From Desulfomonile sp. (GTDB lineage: Bacteria; Desulfobacterota; Desulfomonilia; Desulfomonilales; Desulfomonilaceae): a stretch of DNA of 10,000 nt. Shown here in pieces: positions 1 to 7,315 of this stretch; position 1 is the stretch's first letter; every line of letters starts with the position of its first letter. The stretch is from positions 1 through 10,000 of the forward strand of contig JAIWNO010000102.1 in NCBI GenBank assembly GCA_020216785.1, in the 5' to 3' direction. The notes beneath the pieces are model-generated. The model did not search any database. It was not told the DNA's origin and was given only the letters and a program-made list of their open reading frames with translations. The translations under genes and the position numbers were made by a program.

Positions 1-196
1 GGGGTATTCATTCCCCCTGCGGTACGACGAATTATTGAATCCAAAGCCGGTTGATCGTTCAACGTCCCGCCAATTGACCCGATCAAACGTTGTTGCAGCC
101 TTTGATTTTTCGCGCTCCGTGAGTTAGCCTTGAGCGCAGTTGTGACCGTTTCTGTCCGTCACCGCATCTCGTTTTCGGGGTCCGAGGCACGGCGCG
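1..196. other. Upstream region with no supportable gene
   Basis: This stretch precedes the first gene. One + strand frame stays open from the window edge to a TAG at 125-127 (41 codons), and another is open for 17 codons to a TGA at 52-54. Either could be the tail of an upstream gene, but neither translation is recognisable. Two interlocking inverted repeats lie at 51-92: TTGATC at 51-56 with GATCAA at 81-86, and CAACGT at 60-65 with ACGTTG at 87-92. A TTGACC at 74-79 looks like a -35 box, but nothing resembling a -10 box sits 16-18 bases downstream. I therefore do not call a promoter. Confidence 0.5.
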
Positions 197-1885
197 ATGA
201 CTTCATCGGCACAGTTGGGACTTTGCTTCGATCAACGGTTGCATGGACGGGAAATACTCGGGCAACGCGCTGCCGAAGCTGAGCGCCTGCTCGCGGTGTG
301 GCGGTGGAAATCCGCGTTAGGGCCGGGATTCCCAGTTATTATCAGTCTGTTCGGCGGCACAGGCACCGGTAAGAGCACCCTGTTTAACTCGCTGGCAGGT
401 GAGCCTGTAAGCCGCGTAAGTTGGCTGAGGCCATGCACGTCGCGCCCCGTGTTTTATGTGCACAATGATGCGGTTGAGGAGCTGGCGAAATGCCCCTTGG
501 TAGCTGACGAAAACCCGATCGGTGGCGGCAAAATCAAGGTAAGGGTGCTCGAACACCATCGGCAGGAATTGGCGGATTTCATTCTCGTGGATACGCCGGA
601 CATCGACAGCGTGGAACTGATCAATCGCGAGATTGCGGATGCCTTCTTCACGATCAGCGATATTGTCGTGTTCGTAACCTCTCTGGACAAGTACGGCGAC
701 AATAGCGGGAAGATGTTCCGCACTTGGATCCGGGAGTGGGGCAAACGCTCGTATTTTGTGATGAACAAGGCCCACTTCGGTGAGGCGTTCGAGGATTTCC
801 GCGAGACGCTCCGTCAGGAAGGATTCGACGGCGATCAGCTCATCCGCGTGGAAGACACGGGTACTTCGCCGGACATGATACCCGGAATCAGCGGGCGACC
901 CGAGTTCGAAGCCGTTCTCGATGCGGCCAAGGAGGACGTTCGCTCAACGGAGATGCGCAATCTGCGCGTTGAGACGATACGTCACCTTGACTTCCTGGAT
1001 CAGGACGTCACAACGCAGATGCGCCGAATTGCCGCAGTCAACGACGCGATCCGTCAGGCCCTCGATCGGGTTGCCGGGGAGATGGACGAGGGTCTCGACG
1101 CCGTCCTGTCGCCTGAGGTGGCGAGCAGAGTGCAGGAGCGGCTGACAACGCTTCTGCAGAAATACGATATTCTTTTCCCGGTCCGAATGTTCGTGCGCAC
1201 GGTTGCGAGGAAGTCGTTGGAATTTGTGTGGGGTCTCGTTTCCCCCGGCGGCTTGGCTGGAGGGCGCGTCACTGGGGAACGCTCATTCCTGGCACAGGAC
1301 CTGGCCGCGACGAAGGCCGCGGCGAATCTGGCGCCTCTCGAACATGCCGTAGCGCGATTGAATCAAGAGATCGCTGAAATCCTAAAGGGCGATTCAGACC
1401 TGGAAGACCTTCGCACCGTGGCGCAGCGCGATGTGCCGCGGCTGACGAGCGAGGCGGTAAGAGCACAATTCGACGAAGCGTTCCCCGGTGTGGAGCGCCT
1501 CTTGGAAGAGGAGCTCAGACGATTTCGCGAGAGCGGACTTTCGCCTACACATGAAGCAAGGCTCTACGGTGCCTATTTCTTTTGGGCGCTTCTCCTGGTA
1601 ACCGCAGAAGTCATATTGCTGGGAGGGTCGTCGTGGTTGGACGCCATTCTCGGGCCGGTGATCGCCCCCTTTATACCAAAGTGGCTGCTCGGTATGAAGG
1701 TACGCGATGTTCTGCGGGAAATCGGCGCTCGCATTGACGGAGAGTATCGCGGTATCCTCAGAAACATTCTGGAGGGGCAGGCGATTTCATACATAAACGA
1801 GTTCAGGAGCCTGCTTCCCGACGACGAGGCCTTGGCGCGTCTCTCGGCGCAGCAAGAATGGTTGTCTCATGAAGTCTGCACGTAA
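197..1885 (+). CDS. P-loop GTPase (Era/dynamin-like) with C-terminal membrane segment
   Basis: The product is 562 residues long. The N-terminal third is a TRAFAC-type GTPase domain. The Walker A/G1 motif GGTGTGKST is at residues 53-61, a possible G2 threonine lies in CTSRP near 81, and the G3 motif DTPD is at 132-135. The G4 motif reads NKAH at 190-193, where the canonical form is NKxD. Residues about 250-450 are largely charged and look helical, with coiled-coil character. A hydrophobic stretch at about 457-477, followed by a less hydrophobic one at about 483-499, would make one or two membrane passes near the C-terminus, leaving a short charged tail. This plan resembles membrane-associated GTPases of the Era/YfjP or bacterial dynamin-like type, but I cannot assign a named family. 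The ATG at 197 has a weak GAGG at 184-187, nine bases upstream. The M16 peptidase gene follows 72 bases downstream in the same direction. The protein probably hydrolyses GTP at the inner membrane; its partner and process are unknown. Confidence 0.8.
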   Translation: MTSSAQLGLCFDQRLHGREILGQRAAEAERLLAVWRWKSALGPGFPVIISLFGGTGTGKSTLFNSLAGEPVSRVSWLRPCTSRPVFYVHNDAVEELAKCPLVADENPIGGGKIKVRVLEHHRQELADFILVDTPDIDSVELINREIADAFFTISDIVVFVTSLDKYGDNSGKMFRTWIREWGKRSYFVMNKAHFGEAFEDFRETLRQEGFDGDQLIRVEDTGTSPDMIPGISGRPEFEAVLDAAKEDVRSTEMRNLRVETIRHLDFLDQDVTTQMRRIAAVNDAIRQALDRVAGEMDEGLDAVLSPEVASRVQERLTTLLQKYDILFPVRMFVRTVARKSLEFVWGLVSPGGLAGGRVTGERSFLAQDLAATKAAANLAPLEHAVARLNQEIAEILKGDSDLEDLRTVAQRDVPRLTSEAVRAQFDEAFPGVERLLEEELRRFRESGLSPTHEARLYGAYFFWALLLVTAEVILLGGSSWLDAILGPVIAPFIPKWLLGMKVRDVLREIGARIDGEYRGILRNILEGQAISYINEFRSLLPDDEALARLSAQQEWLSHEVCT

Positions 1886-1947
1886 TATACCGTGCAACAC
1901 GGGATGATCCGCTACCGCACAGACGAAGACAAATTATTCTATGAAAC

Positions 1948-1952
1948 GGAGG
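1948..1952 (+). promoter_or_regulatory. Ribosome binding site setting the M16 peptidase start
   Basis: GGAGG lies five bases before the ATG at 1958. It favours that start over an in-frame GTG at 1892, which would place 22 charged residues in front of the apparent signal peptide. Confidence 0.75.
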
Positions 1953-1957
1953 ACTTG

Positions 1958-4621
1958 ATGCACGTTTGCCAATTGAGCACCTTGCTGAAGTTGCTTCCGC
2001 TGCCGGCCATGCTCCTCGGCGTTCCTCTTCACGCCGCGGCCATGGAGGGCAAGTTCACCTCATTTACCTGTCCGAACGGCCTGCAGGTATTCATTCAGGA
2101 GGACCACGCCCGCAAGGTAGCGTCAATTCAGATCTGGGTCATGGTGGGCAGCGCGGACGAAACGGATCGGGAGCGAGGAATCAGCCATTTGATCGAGCAT
2201 ATGGCGTTCAAAGGGACCCAACGGCGGGGCCTGGGGCAGATCGCCCAGGAAGTTGAAGGTCTTGGCGGCGACATGAACGCGTACACGAGCTGGGATGAAA
2301 CCGTTTTCCACGTGACCGTCCCTTCGTCCGCGACGACCGAAGGCCTGGATATCCTGTTGGACGCCGTATTCAATCCGGTGATCGATCCGGCCGAACTTGC
2401 CAAAGAGATTGAGGTCGTCCTCGAGGAGATACTTGAAGGCGAAGAGCGCCCGGAGCGTAAGGCGTCGAAGCTGCTCTTCGGGACCGCCTACACAGCGAGC
2501 CCGTATCGCTATCCTATCATCGGATATAGGGAGATTGTCGAGAAGATCACTCGTGAAGACGTGCTCGCTTTCCGGAAGAAGTGGTACGTTCCGGAAAACA
2601 TGTTCGTGGTTGTCACAGGGGATGTAGATCCCGACAAGGTGAAGGCGGATATCGAGCGGCTGACCGCAGACATCAAGCCGACAGGTTTCTTCAGACCACC
2701 CCGGCCGGAGGAGCCCGGCCAGGAATCGGTCCGCGGCGCGGTCCTCCGGGACACGAATGCCCGGGAGGCTCGTCTGCACCTTGCGTTCCATATCCCTGGA
2801 CTGTCCGGCTACGATGTGGGCGCACTGGATCTCGCAGCCGACATCCTGGGAGCGCGGGAATCCTCCCGGCTTGTGCGGGTCATCAAGAAAGAGAAACAGC
2901 TCGTCAATACGATCACCGCTTATTGTCTCACCCCAAAGCGCCCCGGAATCTTCGTGGTGAGCGCCACCCTTCAGAGTAAAAACCTCGAAGCAGCTACTCA
3001 AGCCATCATGGACGAGATAGCCCTTCTCGGGAAAGAAACGCCTCCGGGAGACGAGCTGGAACGGGCCAGAATCGGTATCGAATCGGAGCATCTCTATGCG
3101 CGTGAAACCGTTGACGGGATCGCGCGAAGTATCGGCGGGTTCTATGCGGACGCGGGCGACGCGGAGTATGAGCGCAAGTACTTGAGGCTCATAGCGACAG
3201 TCAGTCCGCAGGAAGTATCACGAGTGGCGCAACGGTATCTCTTGCCGCCCAACGCGACGGTGACCGCGCTTGTGCCGGCGGAAGAATTACCGGACTTTAC
3301 GATCGATCGGCTCACACGCATCGTTGAATCCTTCCCTCGGGCGCAGATTGCCGCGGGCGCGACCTCCGCGGCCGAAGGGGTGCTCACTCGCACGTTGCAG
3401 AACGGAATCCGAGTTGTCCTCGTGCCGGACGACACCAACCCGATTGTCTCGTTTCGGGTTGCATGCCTCGGCGGCAAGCGCTTTGAGACGAAGGACACCG
3501 AGGGAATGATGAATTTCATCGCCCAGATGCTTAATAAAGGGGCCGGGACACTGACAGAGGTTGACATTGCTCAGAGGATCGAGGACATGGGCGGGAAGCT
3601 CAAAGGATTTTCCGGATTCGATTCGTTCGGGCTGTCTACTACCATCTTCAGCCGCTTCGTCGATGAGGGGCTTCAGCTGCTGGCTGAAGTCTACAAGAAC
3701 CCTTCATTCCCTAAAGACAAAATGGAGCGGGAGCGCGCGCTGATTCTCAATCGAATCAAAACGGAGCCGGACCGGCCGACACAATATGCGGTCAAGGTCC
3801 TCAACGAGACGCTCTTCCAGGAGCATCCGTACGGTTTCGACAAGGAAGGGACGATTCCGACGGTTTCCGGATTCACTCCCGACGACCTCGCTTACATGTA
3901 CAAACAGTACGCAGTACCCGCCAATACGGTGATTACCGGCGTGGGAGATATGGATGGGGAAAAGACCATGAACAAGATCGCGGAGCTGTTCGGTTCGATT
4001 GAGACTCGGCCGCTGGAAGAGCCCTCGATCCCCGGTGAAGCGCCGCTCGATTCGGTAAGGGAGAACGTGATTCGTATTCCGCGTGCCAAGGCTCATATCG
4101 TGATCGGTTTTCGGGGCTGTACCCTGAAGGACCAGGATCGATACCCACTCGCGGTCCTCAACAACGTCCTGGCCGGGCAGGGGGGACGCCTCTTTGTCGA
4201 GCTGCGGGATCGACAGTCGCTGGCGTATGTGGTCACATCGTTCATGCGGCCTGGAATGGACCCGGGATCCTTCGCTCTGTACATTGCGTGTGACGAATCG
4301 AAAGTGGATCAGGCAACCAAGGGACTGCTCCAGGAAATTGAGCGTGTGCGAGCCGAACAGGTGGCCGAGGAAGAATTGCAGCGCTCGATTACGAACCTGG
4401 TCGGCAATCATAGGATCTCATTGCAAAGCTCATGGTCCAGGGCCGAGAGTATCGCCTTGAACACGCTGTACGGTCTGGGGTATGATTACGACGAGCGATA
4501 CGTGAGGAAGATAGCGGCCGTCACCGCGGTCCAACTGCTCGATGTGGCGCGTAGATACCTGGACCCGAGTCGCTGCGCAATCGTGAAGATACTGCCGGAA
4601 CAGAACGCGCAAAACGAGTGA
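1958..4621 (+). CDS. M16 family (insulinase/pitrilysin-like) zinc peptidase, two-half single chain, probably exported
   Basis: The protein has 887 residues from the chosen start. The first ~30 residues look like a signal peptide: a leucine-rich core ending in HAAA, which suggests a periplasmic or envelope location. Two M16 units follow, at about 33-470 and about 480-887. The first carries the inverted zinc motif HLIEH at 77-81 (His77, His81 as ligands, Glu80 catalytic) and a distal Glu157 in VVLEEI at the usual spacing. The second unit has NFIAQ at the equivalent site (519-523), so it cannot bind zinc. Conversely, the substrate-binding Arg/Tyr pair is intact only in the second unit (Arg750 and Tyr757 in LRDRQSLAY); the first unit has Lys310 and Asn317 there. 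The two halves therefore complement each other into one active site, as in PqqL-like and pitrilysin-type enzymes. It probably degrades peptides inside a closed chamber, and the natural substrate is unknown. The start is set by a strong GGAGG five bases upstream. No obvious terminator follows the gene. Confidence 0.92.
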   Translation: MHVCQLSTLLKLLPLPAMLLGVPLHAAAMEGKFTSFTCPNGLQVFIQEDHARKVASIQIWVMVGSADETDRERGISHLIEHMAFKGTQRRGLGQIAQEVEGLGGDMNAYTSWDETVFHVTVPSSATTEGLDILLDAVFNPVIDPAELAKEIEVVLEEILEGEERPERKASKLLFGTAYTASPYRYPIIGYREIVEKITREDVLAFRKKWYVPENMFVVVTGDVDPDKVKADIERLTADIKPTGFFRPPRPEEPGQESVRGAVLRDTNAREARLHLAFHIPGLSGYDVGALDLAADILGARESSRLVRVIKKEKQLVNTITAYCLTPKRPGIFVVSATLQSKNLEAATQAIMDEIALLGKETPPGDELERARIGIESEHLYARETVDGIARSIGGFYADAGDAEYERKYLRLIATVSPQEVSRVAQRYLLPPNATVTALVPAEELPDFTIDRLTRIVESFPRAQIAAGATSAAEGVLTRTLQNGIRVVLVPDDTNPIVSFRVACLGGKRFETKDTEGMMNFIAQMLNKGAGTLTEVDIAQRIEDMGGKLKGFSGFDSFGLSTTIFSRFVDEGLQLLAEVYKNPSFPKDKMERERALILNRIKTEPDRPTQYAVKVLNETLFQEHPYGFDKEGTIPTVSGFTPDDLAYMYKQYAVPANTVITGVGDMDGEKTMNKIAELFGSIETRPLEEPSIPGEAPLDSVRENVIRIPRAKAHIVIGFRGCTLKDQDRYPLAVLNNVLAGQGGRLFVELRDRQSLAYVVTSFMRPGMDPGSFALYIACDESKVDQATKGLLQEIERVRAEQVAEEELQRSITNLVGNHRISLQSSWSRAESIALNTLYGLGYDYDERYVRKIAAVTAVQLLDVARRYLDPSRCAIVKILPEQNAQNE

Positions 4622-4646
4622 CAGTTATTTATAGGATATACAGTAT
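4618..4646 (+). promoter_or_regulatory. Candidate promoter upstream of hflX
   Basis: GTGACA at 4618-4623, overlapping the M16 stop codon, is one base from the -35 consensus. It is followed 17 bases later by CAGTAT at 4641-4646, a poor -10 match (3 of 6). The stretch 4625-4646 is clearly AT-rich within GC-rich surroundings (TTATTTATAGGATATACAG). It is the only promoter-like patch in the 145-base gap before hflX. The assignment is weak. Confidence 0.25.
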
Positions 4647-4661
4647 GGTGCGTGATCGCAC

Positions 4662-4688
4662 ACGACTCGCCGCAGGGCGTTCCGTCGT
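4662..4688 (+). other. Small interrupted inverted repeat in the M16-hflX gap
   Basis: ACGAC at 4662-4666 can pair with GTCGT at 4684-4688. Inside it, CGCC at 4668-4671 can pair with GGCG at 4676-4679 around a four-base loop. No run of T follows, so a Rho-independent terminator is not supported. It could be part of the hflX leader or chance. Confidence 0.25.
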
Positions 4689-4766
4689 AGTAGCATGAAA
4701 AGAGGAGTGTGAGCTGAAAAAGTTTCCCGCCTGTCCGAATCTTCTCATATTGAGCGAGGTCCTTCC

Positions 4767-6476
4767 TTGAACGATGTTTTCGGCTCCGTGAAGGGCCTGA
4801 AGCCGTCGCAGAGGGTCCGTCTCGAACGGCTCGCCCTGAAGAGAATTCCTCCTGACCGCGTGGTAACGCCGGAGTTTTCTCGCCAACTCGCTGCATTATC
4901 AGCGGAAATCAGGCGCCAAATCGGTGTCTTGGTGGACCGGAGCGGCAATTTGTACAAGGTGCTTGTCGGGGACGCTCGTTCGCTCATGATTCCAAAGCTG
5001 GACGCCTGGCGGGTAGGGCCTGGGCGTCTCCGGGGGTTGCGGTTGATTCACACGCACCTCAACGATGAGCCCCTTAGTGAAGAAGATCTGACGGACCTTG
5101 CTCTGTTGCGGCTCGATCTCATTGCAGTGGTAGGCGTGGATGAGGACGGCCTTCCTACGGTGATACGAATTGCTCACGTCCTCCCGGACAATCCGCGTGG
5201 AGAAATATGGCAGGTCCTTGAACCTGTGCCGCCTTCACAGCTTGATCTCAATTTCGGCACATTAATCAGGGCGCTTGAAGATGAGATTTCCCGTTCAATC
5301 GGTGCCCGCTCCGTGCGGGGCTCTACTGAGCGAGCCTATTTGATCGGCAAGACTCAAGGCAAAGACTGGGAGATCGAGGAATCGCTTGCCGAATTGGAGG
5401 AGTTGTCGCGCTCGTGCGGTGTGGATGTGGTAGGCAAAACCCATCAACACCGGGAGCCGCCGGACCCTCGCTTCGTCGTGGGCAAGGGAAAGCTGCGGGA
5501 CATCGTTATCGACGCGCTTCAAAAGGGCGCGGACATGCTGGTCTTCGACATGGAGTTGAGTCCCGCTCAAGTCCGGGCAGTAGGAGACTTCACGGAACTC
5601 AAGGTGATTGACCGATCCCAGCTCATCCTCGACATTTTCGCACAGCGAGCGAGAAGTAGTGAAGGAAAGATCCAAGTTGAGCTGGCGCAGCTCAAATACG
5701 CGCTGCCGCGGCTCGGCGAGAAAGATGACGCTCTCTCGCGGCTGACCGGGGGTATCGGTGGCCGCGGGCCCGGCGAGACCAAGCTTGAGATTGATCGGCG
5801 CCGTATCCATAGCCGGATCGGGTTCCTCGAGAAACAGATCGGGAACCTCGGCAGACAAAGGGAGCTGAGAAGACGACTTCGCAATCGGAACAACATACCG
5901 GTGATCTCGATCGTAGGGTATACCAACGCGGGCAAGTCCACGCTCCTGAACAATCTGACCAAATCTCAGACGTTCACCGCGGACAAGCTTTTTGCTACGT
6001 TGGACCCGACAAGCCGGCGGCTGCGCTTCCCTCGGGAAACCGAGGTGATTATTACAGATACGGTCGGGTTTCTCACGGATTTGCCTCAGGCGCTCATTGC
6101 GGCGTTCAGCGCCACCCTGGATGAGTTGAGCGACGCCGACTTGCTGCTTCATGTCATTGACGTATCCAACCCGAACTTCGAGAAGCAGATGCTCGCAGTG
6201 GAGAATCTTCTGGAAACGCTGGATTTCGGATTGATTCCCAGGATCAGGATATTTAACAAAATGGACCTCGCCCCGCCGCACATAGTTGCAAACGTGTGCG
6301 CCCGTTACGACGGCATCGCGATTTCGGCCGTCAACTCAAGAACTTTTCCACCCCTTGTGGAGCGCATGGAGGACGAGATCCTTCAAACGCTCACACTTCA
6401 GAAATACGGTACCGACAACGGCGTGCCCATTCCGGATCGGGAGGTCTTTGATGCTGCCTCGCACCCGTCGCGATAA
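4767..6476 (+). CDS. hflX: GTPase HflX, long form with N-terminal extension
   Basis: HflX is a ribosome-binding GTPase that splits or rescues stalled ribosomes under stress, acting in the cytoplasm on the 50S subunit. The 569-residue product has the canonical HflX region from about residue 188: the N-terminal HflX domain, then the glycine-rich segment GGIGGRGPGETKLEID (328-343), then a helical linker. The G domain follows, with G1 GYTNAGKST (384-392), a G2 threonine at about 411, G3 DTVG (431-434), G4 NKMD (497-500) and a G5-like ISA (519-521). Typical HflX is about 420-430 residues, so about 185 residues are extra at the N-terminus; longer HflX proteins with such an extension are known in several phyla. 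TTG at 4767 is chosen because GAGG at 4756-4759 sits seven bases upstream, an in-frame TGA at 4710 blocks longer ATG starts, and no good start occurs soon after. The 3' end overlaps the next gene by 26 bases, suggesting co-translation. Confidence 0.95.
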   Translation: MNDVFGSVKGLKPSQRVRLERLALKRIPPDRVVTPEFSRQLAALSAEIRRQIGVLVDRSGNLYKVLVGDARSLMIPKLDAWRVGPGRLRGLRLIHTHLNDEPLSEEDLTDLALLRLDLIAVVGVDEDGLPTVIRIAHVLPDNPRGEIWQVLEPVPPSQLDLNFGTLIRALEDEISRSIGARSVRGSTERAYLIGKTQGKDWEIEESLAELEELSRSCGVDVVGKTHQHREPPDPRFVVGKGKLRDIVIDALQKGADMLVFDMELSPAQVRAVGDFTELKVIDRSQLILDIFAQRARSSEGKIQVELAQLKYALPRLGEKDDALSRLTGGIGGRGPGETKLEIDRRRIHSRIGFLEKQIGNLGRQRELRRRLRNRNNIPVISIVGYTNAGKSTLLNNLTKSQTFTADKLFATLDPTSRRLRFPRETEVIITDTVGFLTDLPQALIAAFSATLDELSDADLLLHVIDVSNPNFEKQMLAVENLLETLDFGLIPRIRIFNKMDLAPPHIVANVCARYDGIAISAVNSRTFPPLVERMEDEILQTLTLQKYGTDNGVPIPDREVFDAASHPSR

Positions 6477-7173
6477 GATAAAGCTTCTCGTGGCGGTGGC
6501 GCTGCTGGCCCTCCAAGTATCGGCCATCGTGTGGTTGGCCGCGTCTGAGCGTCTTGGTCCGTTGCTTGCCTCTTTGTCCGCGATCTTCCAGAGCAAAGAT
6601 CAAATGCGCGTGTATGTCGAAGGCTGGGGATCACTTGCCCCACTGGCCTTCATATTGCTTCAGACGCTCCAAGTGGTAATTGCGCCCATTCCCGGCGAGC
6701 TGACGGGCGCTGTGGGCGGGTTCATCTTTGGGGCCGCACCCACTGTGGTCTATTCGTCGGTCGGACTTACCGTGGGTTCGGCCCTTGCGTTTCTTGCGGC
6801 AAGGATTATGGGGCTGCCCCTCGTGAAGCTTGCAGTGGATGAGAAGACACTGGGGAAATTCCACTTTCTGACGGAGCGCCGGGGAGCAGTTCTGGCGCTG
6901 ATTTTGTTTATCATTCCGGGCTTCCCCAAGGACATCCTCTCCTATATCCTGGGATTAAGTCCTATGGGATTCGGGACTTTTATTGTGGTGTGCGGGATAG
7001 GGCGCATCCCCGGCACGGTGATGCTCAGCTTCACGGGTTCGGCGATCTTTGACGAGAACTGGACCCTCCTGACCGTCATAACGGTTCTTTGCGCGGTGGT
7101 CCTGGGATTCTGCTTCTTCAATCGCTCGAGAATCGAGGAGTGGCTTAGGCTTGTAGGCCACCGACATGATTGA
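6451..7173 (+). CDS. TVP38/TMEM64 (DedA, SNARE-associated) family membrane protein
   Basis: This is a 240-residue integral inner-membrane protein. Hydrophobic segments lie at about 11-31, 60-80, 86-118 (probably including a re-entrant loop), 146-168, 172-198 and 204-224. Two family-type patches are visible: a glycine-rich segment following IPGELTGAVGGFIFG (80-94), and the segment IIPGFPKDILSYILGLSP (154-171) with its Pro-x-x-Pro-x-Asp pattern. Members of the DedA/TVP38 superfamily are implicated in membrane homeostasis and in lipid-carrier or proton-coupled transport; the specific substrate here cannot be read from sequence. The ATG at 6451 has GGGAGG at 6439-6444, six bases upstream, and starts inside the end of hflX. 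The open frame continues back to 6286, but that part only mirrors hflX coding sequence and would add a non-hydrophobic leader. The overlap makes co-expression with hflX likely. Confidence 0.9.
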   Translation: MLPRTRRDKIKLLVAVALLALQVSAIVWLAASERLGPLLASLSAIFQSKDQMRVYVEGWGSLAPLAFILLQTLQVVIAPIPGELTGAVGGFIFGAAPTVVYSSVGLTVGSALAFLAARIMGLPLVKLAVDEKTLGKFHFLTERRGAVLALILFIIPGFPKDILSYILGLSPMGFGTFIVVCGIGRIPGTVMLSFTGSAIFDENWTLLTVITVLCAVVLGFCFFNRSRIEEWLRLVGHRHD

Positions 7174-7254
7174 CGATTACTTGCCTGAAAAAGTCGGCGG
7201 CTGCCCACGAAAGTGCTTCTTTGAACGTTCATTCGTATGAAAGCCACGGTAGCG

Positions 7255-7307
7255 CCGGCATTTCCCGGATCGAGTCCGGGGAAGGCTTTGCCGGTGTTCT
7301 TTGCCGG
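7255..7307 (+). repeat. GC-rich palindrome with duplicated CTTTGCCGG arm
   Basis: In the gap after the TVP38 gene, TTCCCGGA (7262-7269) pairs with TCCGGGGAA (7275-7283) with one bulged base around a five-base loop. Flanking it, CCGGCA (7255-7260) can pair with TGCCGG at 7289-7294, extending the hairpin across an internal loop. The 9-mer CTTTGCCGG occurs twice (7286-7294 and 7299-7307), and the second copy also offers TGCCGG, reaching into the ribosome binding site of the next gene. The element could be a REP-like dispersed palindrome, a weak terminator (no T-run follows), or a leader structure. The sequence alone does not decide. Confidence 0.5.
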
Positions 7308-7315
7308 GAGCAATA

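Noticed and set aside
2..127. C-terminal fragment of an upstream gene in the frame ending at TAG 125-127
   Set aside because: The 41 open codons are not enough to support a gene, and the translation shows no recognisable family ending.
1892..1957. Upstream GTG start for the M16 peptidase
   Set aside because: It would put 22 charged residues before an apparent signal peptide, and there is no ribosome binding site at 1892, while GGAGG serves the ATG at 1958.
2123..3091. 322-codon open frame on the - strand inside the M16 gene
   Set aside because: It lies wholly opposite a gene with clear M16 catalytic motifs. Its translation has no recognisable domain and it is a typical antisense shadow in GC-rich DNA.
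3704..4411. 235-codon open frame on the - strand inside the second M16 half
   Set aside because: The + strand here encodes the conserved Arg/Tyr segment of M16. The antisense product is unrecognisable.
4695..4712. Five-codon ATG...TGA minigene ahead of hflX as a leader peptide
   Set aside because: It has no clear ribosome binding site of its own, no regulatory codon run and no attenuator stem after it; a reading frame this short is expected by chance.
5295..6281. 328-codon open frame on the - strand inside hflX
   Set aside because: It lies opposite the conserved GTPase motifs of hflX. The translation is low in hydrophobic structure, with no family signature.
6286..6450. Longer N-terminus for the TVP38-family protein
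   Set aside because: The extra 55 codons overlap the conserved hflX C-terminus and look like a frame shadow; the ATG at 6451 has a strong ribosome binding site.
7228..7241. TTCAT-TCGT-ATGAA small hairpin as a terminator for the TVP38 gene
   Set aside because: It has only five AT-rich base pairs and no T-run after it; too weak to call.
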